Assembly: GCA_017983795.1 (NCBI GenBank)
Contig: JAGOAS010000003.1
Span: forward strand, 18,023-82,022
Direction: 5' to 3'
DNA length: 64,000 nucleotides
Source of the DNA: Piscinibacter sp.
GTDB lineage: Bacteria > Pseudomonadota > Gammaproteobacteria > Burkholderiales > Burkholderiaceae_C
Numbering within the stretch: position 1 is the stretch's first letter; every line of letters starts with the position of its first letter. Of the stretch, positions 32,419-39,338 are shown in pieces. The position numbers and the translations under genes are program-made. The notes under the pieces were generated by a model, which saw only the letters and a list, made by a program, of their open reading frames with translations, searched no databases and was not told where the DNA came from.

Positions 32419-32481
32419 GCGCACGGCGTCGTGCGCGTGGCCCGCGGTATCGAAAGCGGGCCGGGTGCGTCGTCACACCCG
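32419..32481 (-). promoter_or_regulatory. Hairpin array in the nitrate operon leader (candidate ANTAR target)
   Basis: Three adjacent stems occupy the predicted first 65 nt of the transcript. Stem 1: 32462-32481, CGGGTGT/GCACCCG around the hexaloop GACGAC. Stem 2: 32439-32462, GGCCCGC/GCGGGCC around a 10-nt loop. Stem 3: 32419-32436, GCGCACG/CGTGCGC (or a 6-bp stem with hexaloop GACGCC). ANTAR proteins bind paired hexaloop stems (loop A1, G4) to prevent termination; the loops here have G1 and G4, so the match is partial, and no U-run follows stem 3. Confidence 0.5.
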
Positions 32482-32493
32482 TGCCGCCTTTAC

Positions 32494-32508
32494 GCAAGAG
32501 GTGGGCCA
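32494..32508 (-). promoter_or_regulatory. Predicted sigma-54 (-24/-12) promoter of the nitrate operon
   Basis: On the minus strand TGGCCC-N5-TTGC fits the sigma-54 consensus TGGCAC-N5-TTGC with one mismatch and the exact 10-bp GG-GC spacing. Transcription would begin near 32482, leaving a leader of about 123 nt before the transporter ATG. Confidence 0.75.
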
Positions 32509-32558
32509 GCCGCCGCAGCGCACTCAGACCCCGGCGTGCGCGCCGCGGTGGCGCACGG

Positions 32559-32575
32559 TTCCCCACGCTGGTGCA
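32559..32575 (-). promoter_or_regulatory. NtrC-like enhancer site
   Basis: TGCACCA-N3-TGGGGAA on the minus strand matches the NtrC dyad TGCACCA-N3-TGGTGCA at 12 of 14 positions. It is about 50 bp upstream of the sigma-54 promoter, the usual enhancer range. This fits nitrogen-limitation control of nitrate assimilation. Confidence 0.55.
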
Positions 32576-32590
32576 GTGCAGCAGAAAACT

Positions 32591-32613
32591 TGGTGCGGAA
32601 GGCTGGCGCACCA
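32591..32613. promoter_or_regulatory. Inverted repeat in the divergent nitrate control region
   Basis: TGGTGCG (32591-32597) and CGCACCA (32607-32613) form a 7-bp dyad with a 9-nt spacer. The half-site is the NtrC-type GCACCA/TGGTGC, but in reversed order. It lies 32-54 bp before the ANTAR gene start and could be a second enhancer site or an operator for that gene. Confidence 0.4.
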
Positions 32614-32644
32614 CGTGCTTGATGGCATGCGACACCACGCCGCC

Positions 32645-33922
32645 ATGCTGAACTCCGTCCTGCTGATCACCACGTCCGATGCCCCCGCCCTGGCGGCCGA
32701 TTTGTCCACACTCGGCGTGCGCGTGGCCGCGTGCGCTGGCGTCGACACGCTGCTGCGCGAGGCGCTGCGCGCCGAGGTGCAGGCGGTGGTGGCCTGGGAT
32801 CCCTATCCGGCGCTGGCCCTGCTGCCGGCGCTGGCGGCGCTGCACGAGCACCACCCGCTGCCGGTGCTGCTGTTCACCAGCGACGCCGAGGCGGAGACGC
32901 TCGCCGAGGCGCTGCGCTGCGGCGTGCAGGGCTATGTGGTCAACGGCTACGCGCCGGCGCGGCTGCGCCCGCTGCTGCAGCTGGCCGAGGCGCGCTTCGA
33001 GCGCGAGAACGCGCTGCGCAGCGCGCACGACGAGCTGGCGCATCGTTTCGAGGAGCGCAAGCTGGTCGACCGCGCCAAGGGCATCCTGATGCGTTCGCTG
33101 CAGATCCCCGAGGACGAAGCCTTCCGCCTGCTGCGCCGCGCCTCGATGCAGGATCAGCAGCGCGTCGGGATGGTGTCGCGCCGCGTGATCCAGGCGGCGC
33201 ACGACACCGAGGCCGTCAACCGCGCCGGGCAGCTGCGCATGCTCTCGCAGCGCATCGTCAAGCTGCACGCGCTGCGCCAGGCGGGTGTCGCGTCCGGTTC
33301 GGCGCGCAGCCTGCTCGAAGCGTCGGTGGCCCAGGTGACGGCGAACCTCGAGCATCTCGCGCGCGAACTCTCCAAGCCCACCTTCGGCGATCTGCTGGCG
33401 GCGGCGACGAAGCGCTGGCGGGCCTTGTCCGCGCTGCTCGATCGTGACGGCGAAGCGGCCGCGCTCGGGCCCAGCGATGCCGCGGCGGAGGAACTGCTCG
33501 TCGCGGCCGAGGCACTGACGGCGGCGCTCGCGGCCGCCAGCCCGCTGGCCACGCTCGCCGTCATCAACCGCGCAGGCCGGCAGCGCATGCTGTCGCAGCG
33601 CCTGGCCAAGCAGGCCCTGCTGGGCACGCTGGCCGAGGGCGAGGCCGGGCGGCGCGCCGCCATGGACGCGGTGGCCGGCATCCAGGAATTCGAGGCGGCG
33701 CTGGTCGAACTGGAACGCTCGCCGCTGAGCACGCCGGACATCCGCGCTGGCCTGGCCGATGCGGTGACGATCTGGCGGCGCCTGACCGCCGCGCTGCGCG
33801 GCGCCCACGACGCCGCAGCGCGCAGCGTGATCGCCGCGGACAGCGAAGCCCTGCTGCAGGCCTTCGAGCGGCTGACCGAGCTCTACGGCCGCGGCGCACA
33901 GCAACTGCTCGAGTCTGCATAG
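32645..33922 (+). CDS. ANTAR-domain antiterminator with pseudo-receiver and two P-box (PilJ/NarX-sensor-like) repeats
   Basis: 425 residues, divergent from the nitrate operon. Residues 1-115 resemble the receiver-like domain of NasT but lack the acidic pair (LLITTSD instead of a DD motif). About 128-185 is an ANTAR RNA-binding domain (ERKLVDRAKGILM ... VSRRVIQ). The remainder contains two copies of a motif, NRAGQLRMLSQRIVK (192-206) and NRAGRQRMLSQRLAK (308-322), that resembles the nitrate-binding P-box of NarX/NarQ and the PilJ-type sensor domain. It therefore looks like NasT and a nitrate sensor in one soluble protein. An in-frame ATG at 32627 is an alternative start; neither has a clear ribosome-binding site. 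Confidence 0.88.
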   Translation: MLNSVLLITTSDAPALAADLSTLGVRVAACAGVDTLLREALRAEVQAVVAWDPYPALALLPALAALHEHHPLPVLLFTSDAEAETLAEALRCGVQGYVVNGYAPARLRPLLQLAEARFERENALRSAHDELAHRFEERKLVDRAKGILMRSLQIPEDEAFRLLRRASMQDQQRVGMVSRRVIQAAHDTEAVNRAGQLRMLSQRIVKLHALRQAGVASGSARSLLEASVAQVTANLEHLARELSKPTFGDLLAAATKRWRALSALLDRDGEAAALGPSDAAAEELLVAAEALTAALAAASPLATLAVINRAGRQRMLSQRLAKQALLGTLAEGEAGRRAAMDAVAGIQEFEAALVELERSPLSTPDIRAGLADAVTIWRRLTAALRGAHDAAARSVIAADSEALLQAFERLTELYGRGAQQLLESA

Positions 33923-33981
33923 TCGCTCGGCGCGGATTGCGTCGCACTTGCCCGGCACTTGCGCCGGGGGAGAACCCGATT

Positions 33982-34012
33982 CCCCCTCATTCAAGCGGTG
34001 CTTGAACGGGGG
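33982..34012. repeat. Hairpin downstream of the ANTAR gene
   Basis: TTCAAGC-GGT-GCTTGAA (33990-34006) is flanked by CCCCC (33982-33986) and GGGGG (34008-34012), giving a stem of about 12 bp with a small internal loop. It sits 60 bp after the ANTAR stop and may terminate that transcript, although no T-run follows. Confidence 0.5.
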
Positions 34013-34109
34013 GCGTGGCTATCATGCATGCGAACCTAGGGGGCGCGCCCGATGCAACAGACGGTCGCCATCCTTGAAAACCATCGCGCACGAGAACAAG
34101 ATTGTTGGG

Positions 34110-34133
34110 GCCGCCGCCCGTCGGGCCGGCGGC
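34110..34133 (+). promoter_or_regulatory. Hairpin immediately upstream of the PAS/GGDEF-like gene
   Basis: GCCGCCG-CCC-GTC-GGG-(C)-CGGCGGC forms a 10-bp stem with a triloop and one bulge, ending 13 nt before the ATG at 34147. In the mRNA it would occupy the ribosome-binding region, where no good Shine-Dalgarno is visible. Confidence 0.45.
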
Positions 34134-34146
34134 ACGTGAGCACCAC

Positions 34147-35145
34147 ATGACCGATGCCGCATCGTCGATGACCACCCTGGACGCCGAGGCCCTGGCGCGC
34201 GCGTTGCGCGAGTTGCTCGATCGCCTCGACCTGGGTTATGCGGTCAAGGATCCCGCCTCGCTGAAATACCTGGAGGTCAACGGCCGCCTGGCCGGCTGGC
34301 TGGGCAGCACGCCCGAGGCGATGACCGGCACGGCCGACGCGCAATGGCTGGAGGCGAGCCAGTGGCCGGCGCTGCGCACGGCGGAGAACGCCGCGCTGGC
34401 AATGTCCAAGGGCGCTTTGACCGAGCACAAGCTGGAGCTGGGCGGCGCGCGTCGCGAGTTCGGCGTCGCCCGCGTGGCGCTGCGCGACGCCGAGGGCGCG
34501 CCCACCGCGCTGGTGAGCGTCTGGACGGAACGCAGCGCGCAGCGCCAGGCCGAATCCAAGCTGCAGCTCGCGCTCGCGCAGCTCGAGCAGCAGCAGCAGG
34601 CCGCCGAGGCGCTGCGCCGCGAGACGCAGGACCAGAGCCTGCGCGACAACGTCACCGGCCTGTACCAGAAGGTGCACTTCGAGGATCAGCTGCGCCGCGA
34701 GGTCGATCTGTCCTCGCGCGAGCACCGCGAGTTCTCGCTGGTCTCGATCGAGCTCGATGCACTCTCGGCCGAGGCGCAGGCCATGGGCCCGGCCGCGCGC
34801 ACGCGCATCCTCGAGGCGCTGGGGCGGCTGCTGCGCGGCAATACGCGGGCGATGGACGCTTCGTGCCGGCTCGACGACAGCCACTTCGCGGTGCTGCTCT
34901 CGGGCGTGGGCCTGGCCACGGCGCATTCGCGCATGGAAGGCCTGCGGCGCCAGTGCGCCACGCAGATCGTCGTGCTCGAAGGGCGCAACCTCGGCTTCAC
35001 CGTCTCGATGGGCGTGGCGAGCTTCCCGCACACCGCCCACACGCAGGAGGCGCTGCTGCAGGCCGCCGAAACCGCGCTCACCGAGGCGCGCAAGCGTGGC
35101 GGCAACCACGTCACGCTGGCCAGCATCCGCTTCGAGCTGGAGTGA
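34147..35145 (+). CDS. PAS domain protein with degenerate GGDEF domain
   Basis: 332 residues, no membrane segment. A PAS-like domain (about 15-130, DLGYAVKDPASLKYLEVNGR) and a coiled coil (about 130-165) precede a GGDEF-family domain (about 166-332, DNVTGLYQKVHFEDQL; TVSMGVASFP). The active-site GGDEF is replaced by DDSHF (243-247) and the first metal Asp region reads IELDAL, so cyclase activity is not expected. The allosteric I-site RxxD is intact as RAMD (234-237) at the correct 5-residue distance. It may bind c-di-GMP rather than make it. An upstream in-frame start (34102) is possible but would include the hairpin. Confidence 0.85.
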   Translation: MTDAASSMTTLDAEALARALRELLDRLDLGYAVKDPASLKYLEVNGRLAGWLGSTPEAMTGTADAQWLEASQWPALRTAENAALAMSKGALTEHKLELGGARREFGVARVALRDAEGAPTALVSVWTERSAQRQAESKLQLALAQLEQQQQAAEALRRETQDQSLRDNVTGLYQKVHFEDQLRREVDLSSREHREFSLVSIELDALSAEAQAMGPAARTRILEALGRLLRGNTRAMDASCRLDDSHFAVLLSGVGLATAHSRMEGLRRQCATQIVVLEGRNLGFTVSMGVASFPHTAHTQEALLQAAETALTEARKRGGNHVTLASIRFELE

Positions 35146-35166
35146 GCGTGGGCGGGCTCAGCCCCG

Positions 35167-35991
35167 TCAGCCCGTCAGCCCCTTGTGCACCATGTAGGCG
35201 GCCAGCGCATAGAGCATGAAGGCGAAGACGCGCTTGAGCTGCCCGACGTCCAGGCTGTGCGCCACGCGTGCCCCCAGCGGCGCCGTGCTCACGCTCGCGG
35301 CCGCGATGCACAGCAGTGCCGGCAGGTAGAGGTAGCCGAGCGAGCCCGGCAGCGCGTCGGGCAGGCTCCAGCCGCTGATCACGTAGCCCACCGTGCTGGC
35401 CAGCGCGATCGGGAAGCCGAGCGCCGCGCTGGTGGCCACGGCGTTGTGGATGGGCACGTTGCACCAGGTCATGAAGGGCACCGACACGAAGGCCCCGCTG
35501 GCGCCGACCAGCCCGGAGAGAAAGCCGATGCCGGCGCCCGCGGCACCCTGGCCGAGGCGCCCCGGGATGGCGCGCGAGGGCTTGGGCTTGCGGTTGAACA
35601 GCATCTGCGTGGCCGAGAAGCCGACGAATACCGCGAACAGCACGGCCAGCGCCGCGCCCTTGATGAGCGCGAACGCGCCCGCGCCGGCGGCCAGCGAGCC
35701 GATCACGATGCCCGGCGCGATGCCGCGCACCAGATCCCAGCGCACCGCACCGCGCTTGTGATGCGCGCGCAGGCTGGAGATCGAGGTGAACAGGATGGTG
35801 GCCATCGAAGTGGCGATGGCCATCTTCACCGCGAGGCCGGACTCCACTCCGCGTGACGCGATGATGAAGGTGACGAAGGGCACCATCAGCATGCCGCCGC
35901 CGATGCCCAGCAGCCCGGCGAGGAAACCGGTGAAGGCACCGAGGGCGAGGAATTCGGCGAGCAGCGTCGGGGAAGGCAGAGGCAGCGGCAA
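35167..35991 (-). CDS. TauE/SafE-family membrane permease
   Basis: 274 residues with about eight hydrophobic helices and the family glycine motif GFLAGLLGIGGGMLMVP near the N-terminus, repeated in weaker form in the second half (GAAGAGIGFLSGLVGASGAF). Members export sulfite, sulfonates or other small organic acids. The frame begins with TTG at 35991; I find no in-frame ATG upstream, and the next Met (in GGGML) would cut the first helix. It is divergent from the acyl-CoA synthetase gene, with a 214-bp control region between. Confidence 0.88.
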   Translation of the reverse strand: MPLPLPSPTLLAEFLALGAFTGFLAGLLGIGGGMLMVPFVTFIIASRGVESGLAVKMAIATSMATILFTSISSLRAHHKRGAVRWDLVRGIAPGIVIGSLAAGAGAFALIKGAALAVLFAVFVGFSATQMLFNRKPKPSRAIPGRLGQGAAGAGIGFLSGLVGASGAFVSVPFMTWCNVPIHNAVATSAALGFPIALASTVGYVISGWSLPDALPGSLGYLYLPALLCIAAASVSTAPLGARVAHSLDVGQLKRVFAFMLYALAAYMVHKGLTG

Positions 35992-36020
35992 CGGGTGAAG
36001 GTTTTCGGGAAGACCATGGA

Positions 36021-36049
36021 TTGTGCCGCCTTGACCTTGACGCTATAAC
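36021..36049 (+). promoter_or_regulatory. Predicted sigma-70 promoter for the acyl-CoA synthetase/Tct genes
   Basis: TTGTGC (36021-36026), a 17-bp spacer and TATAAC (36044-36049). The start would be near 36056, giving a leader of about 150 nt. The -35 box matches only three of six consensus positions, so this is tentative. Confidence 0.4.
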
Positions 36050-36205
36050 CGAGACGCTTGCGGTCTGGGCCTGCATCGAGGCCCTTGTGTCGTGCCGGCC
36101 ATCAGCCGGACATCGGGCTGCAGGCGTTTCCCCGCGCCCTTGCCTGAGCCGTATCGCTGACGCGAGCCGCCGGCACGGGTTGCCCATTTCGTTGCTAGGA
36201 GTTTC

Positions 36206-37729
36206 ATGTCTCGTACCTTGAAGGAACTGCTGGCGCAAGGCGCCGAGTCCGCCACCGCCGTCTCCGCGCCGGGCCGCCCCGCGCTCAGCCACGGCGGCCT
36301 GCGCCGCCTGATCGAGGCCACGCTGGCCCGGCTCAATTCGCTCGGCCTGGGCCGCAACGACCGCGTCGCCATCGTGCTCGACAACGGCCCCGAGATGGCC
36401 ACCTGCTTCATCGCCTGCGCGAGCGGCGTGGCCAGCGCGCCGCTGAACCCGTCCTACCGCGCCGACGAGTTCGAGTTCTACCTCTCCGACCTCAACGCCA
36501 AGGCGCTCATCGTGGCGCGCGGCAGTGCTTCGCCGGCGATCGAGGTGGCGCTCAAGCTCGGCGTACCGGTGCTCGACCTGGTCAGCGACGCGGCGCAGCC
36601 GGCCGGCAGCTTCACGCTCGAGCCGCGCGAGGCGCGCGCCACGGCGCCGGCTTCGAACGGCGGGTTCGCGCAGCCCGACGACGTCTCGATGGTGCTGCAC
36701 ACCTCGGGCACCACCTCGCGGCCCAAGATCGTGCCGCTGTCGCAGGGCAACCTCACGGCCTCGGCCACGCACATCGCGCGCACGCTGCAGTTCACGTCCA
36801 AGGATTGCGGGCTGAACATCATGCCGCTGTTCCACATCCACGGCCTGATCGCCGGCGTGCTGGCACCGCTGTCGGCCGGCTCGCAGGTGTTCTGCACGCC
36901 CGGCTTCAACGCGCTGAAATTCTTCGCCTGGATGGACGAGGCCAGGCCCACCTGGTACACGGCCGTGCCGACCATGCACCAGGCCATCCTCACGCGTGCC
37001 TCCAAGAACCTCGAGGTGATCGCGCGCCATCCGCTGCGCTTCCTGCGCTCCTCGTCGTCGTCGATGCCGCCGCAGGTGATCGGCGAGCTCGAGCAGGTGT
37101 TCAAGGCGCCGCTGATCGAGGCCTACGGCATGACCGAGGCCACCCACCAGATGTGCTCCAACCCGCTGCCGCCGGCCGTGCGCAAGCCCGGCACCGTGGG
37201 GCCTTCGGGCGGCCCCGAGGTGGCCATCATGGCGGAGGACGGCACGCTGCTGGCGCGCGGCGAGACGGGCGAGATCGTCATCCGCGGCCCCAACGTCACG
37301 GCCGGCTACGAGAGCAACCCCAAGGCCAACGCCGAGGCCTTCGTCAACGGCTGGTTCCGCACCGGCGACCAGGGCGTGATGGACGCCGACGGCTACGTTT
37401 CGATCACCGGGCGGCTCAAGGAGATCATCAACCGCGGCGGCGAGAAGATCAGCCCGCGCGAGGTCGACGAGATCCTGATGGACCACCCCGCGGTGGCGCA
37501 GGTGGTGTGCTTCGGCATGCCGCACCCCAAGCTCGGCGAGGAAGTCGCCGCGGTGGTGGTGCTGCGCGAAGGCCAGCAGGCCACCGAGCGCGAGCTGCAG
37601 GAGTTCGTGGCGCAGCGCGCCGCCGACTTCAAGGTGCCCAAGAAGCTGCTGTTCATGACCGAGATCCCCAAGGGCGCGACCGGCAAGCTGCAGCGCATCG
37701 GCCTGGCCGCCAAGCTCGGCCTCGGCTGA
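36206..37729 (+). CDS. AMP-forming acyl-CoA synthetase, related to oxalyl-CoA synthetase (AAE3/Pcs60)
   Basis: 507 residues. The adenylate-forming motifs are HTSGTTSRPKIVPL (P-loop, about 170), EAYGMTEATHQM (about 310), GDQGVMDADGYVSITGR and the C-terminal Lys motif PKGATGKLQR. The overall pattern (LFHIHGLIAGVLAPL, RSSSSSMPPQV) is that of the AAE3/Pcs60 subgroup, in which plant and yeast members form oxalyl-CoA. The bacterial substrate is not known. Immediately downstream are TctC-B-A genes, suggesting that the acid activated here is the one imported by the transporter. Confidence 0.88.
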   Translation: MSRTLKELLAQGAESATAVSAPGRPALSHGGLRRLIEATLARLNSLGLGRNDRVAIVLDNGPEMATCFIACASGVASAPLNPSYRADEFEFYLSDLNAKALIVARGSASPAIEVALKLGVPVLDLVSDAAQPAGSFTLEPREARATAPASNGGFAQPDDVSMVLHTSGTTSRPKIVPLSQGNLTASATHIARTLQFTSKDCGLNIMPLFHIHGLIAGVLAPLSAGSQVFCTPGFNALKFFAWMDEARPTWYTAVPTMHQAILTRASKNLEVIARHPLRFLRSSSSSMPPQVIGELEQVFKAPLIEAYGMTEATHQMCSNPLPPAVRKPGTVGPSGGPEVAIMAEDGTLLARGETGEIVIRGPNVTAGYESNPKANAEAFVNGWFRTGDQGVMDADGYVSITGRLKEIINRGGEKISPREVDEILMDHPAVAQVVCFGMPHPKLGEEVAAVVVLREGQQATERELQEFVAQRAADFKVPKKLLFMTEIPKGATGKLQRIGLAAKLGLG

Positions 37730-37783
37730 AGCGCAGCGCGCTGCCATCGCCCTCCGGATTCCCTTCCCAGCACAGGAGTTGAC

Positions 37784-38794
37784 ATGACGACGACACGACA
37801 CACCCTCACGCGTCTGCGAGCCGGGTTGCTCGCGGTGGCAGGCGTCTGCGCCAGCCTGGCGGCATCGGCCTGGGAGCCGAGCAAGCCGATCGAGTTCGTG
37901 GTGCCGGCCGGCACCGGCGGCGGCGCCGACCAGATGGCGCGCTTCGTCCAGGGCGTGGCGGCGAAGAACAAGCTCACGGCGCAGCCCATCATCGTCGTCA
38001 ACAAGTCGGGCGGCGCCGGCGCCGAGGGCTTCCTCGACATCAAGGGCGACAAGGGCAACCCGCACAAGATCATCATCACGCTGTCCAACCTGTTCACCAC
38101 GCCGCTGGCCACCGGCGTGCCCTTCAACTGGCGCGACCTGACGCCGGTGCAGATGCTGGCGCTCGACCAGTTCGTGCTGTGGGTGAACGAGGAGTCGCCC
38201 TACAAGACCGCCAAGGCCTACTACGACGCCATCAAGGCCGGCACGCCCAACCAGTTCAAGATGGGCGGCACCGGCTCCAAGCAGGAAGACCAGATCATCA
38301 CCGTCATGCTGGAGAAGGCGGCCGGCAAGAAGATGACCTACATCCCCTTCAAGGGCGGCGGTGACGTGGCGGTGCAACTGGTGGGCAAGCACATCGACTC
38401 GACGGTCAACAACCCCATCGAGGCCGAGTCGCACTGGCGCGCCGGCAAGCTGCGCGCGCTGTGCGTGATGGACAAGGACAGGCTCACCTACAAGGAGAAG
38501 GTCACCGCCACGCAGTCCTGGTCCGACCTGCCGACCTGCTCCTCGGCCGGCATCCCGGTCGAGTATCTGATGCTGCGCGGCATCTTCATGGCGCCGGGCG
38601 TCACGCCCGACCAGGTCAAGTACTACACCGACCTGTTCGCCAAGATCCGCGCGCTGCCCGAGTGGAAGGAGTTCATGGCCAAGGGCGCCTTCAAGGATTC
38701 GGCGCTGTCGGGCCAGCCCTTCGTCGACTGGCTGGGCCAGAACGAGCAGATGCACCGCGTGCTGATGAAGGAAGCCGGCTTCCTGGCCCAGTAA
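37784..38794 (+). CDS. tctC: Tripartite tricarboxylate transporter binding protein (TctC/Bug)
   Basis: 336 residues with a signal peptide (TRLRAGLLAVAGVCASLAAS then AWE). Bug-fold features are present: WEPSKPIEFVVPAGTGGGAD at the mature N-terminus and a GGTGSKQEDQ loop contacting the ligand carboxylate. Bug proteins bind diverse carboxylates in the periplasm and deliver them to TctAB. ACAGGAG precedes the ATG. Confidence 0.95.
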   Translation: MTTTRHTLTRLRAGLLAVAGVCASLAASAWEPSKPIEFVVPAGTGGGADQMARFVQGVAAKNKLTAQPIIVVNKSGGAGAEGFLDIKGDKGNPHKIIITLSNLFTTPLATGVPFNWRDLTPVQMLALDQFVLWVNEESPYKTAKAYYDAIKAGTPNQFKMGGTGSKQEDQIITVMLEKAAGKKMTYIPFKGGGDVAVQLVGKHIDSTVNNPIEAESHWRAGKLRALCVMDKDRLTYKEKVTATQSWSDLPTCSSAGIPVEYLMLRGIFMAPGVTPDQVKYYTDLFAKIRALPEWKEFMAKGAFKDSALSGQPFVDWLGQNEQMHRVLMKEAGFLAQ

Positions 38795-38819
38795 CGGGCG
38801 GCGATCGACGGGAGAACCC

Positions 38820-39329
38820 ATGACGGACGAGAAGGAGGCCGGCGACGCCAAGGTCGTCGGCAGCCGCGGCCCGGAGGTCGGCGTGGCCGCCTTCCTGCTG
38901 GCCATCGGCGCACTGGTGGTGGGCGACAGCCTGCGCGTGGGCATCGGCTGGGCCGACGACGGCCCGCGCTCGGGCTACTTCCCCTTCTACGTGGGCCTGT
39001 TCCTGATCGGCGCCAGCGGCTGGACGCTGCTGCGCACGCTGCTCGGCCACAGCCCGCTGAAGGCCGGGTTCGCCACGCGCGCACAGCTCGGCCAGGTGCT
39101 GGCCGTGCTGCTGCCGATGGTGGTGTACGTGGCGGCGATCGCCGGCCTGGGCATCTACGTGGCCTCGTTCGCGCTGATCGCCTACTTCATGAAGCGGCAC
39201 GGCCGCTACGGCTGGCCGCTGACGGTCGCGGTCTCGATCGCGGTGCCGATCGCCTTCTTCCTGCTCTTCGAGCGCTGGTTCCTCGTGCTGCTCCCCAAGG
39301 GGCCGCTCGAAGCGGCGCTCGGCTTCTGA
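38820..39329 (+). CDS. tctB: Tripartite tricarboxylate transporter small membrane subunit TctB
   Basis: 169 residues. Four hydrophobic helices (about 22-40, 55-73, 95-118, 130-155) and the family stretch GPRSGYFPFYVGLFLIGASG. TctB forms the membrane complex with TctA. It lies 25 bp after tctC and 9 bp before tctA. Confidence 0.93.
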   Translation: MTDEKEAGDAKVVGSRGPEVGVAAFLLAIGALVVGDSLRVGIGWADDGPRSGYFPFYVGLFLIGASGWTLLRTLLGHSPLKAGFATRAQLGQVLAVLLPMVVYVAAIAGLGIYVASFALIAYFMKRHGRYGWPLTVAVSIAVPIAFFLLFERWFLVLLPKGPLEAALGF

Positions 39330-39338
39330 GGAGCGGCG

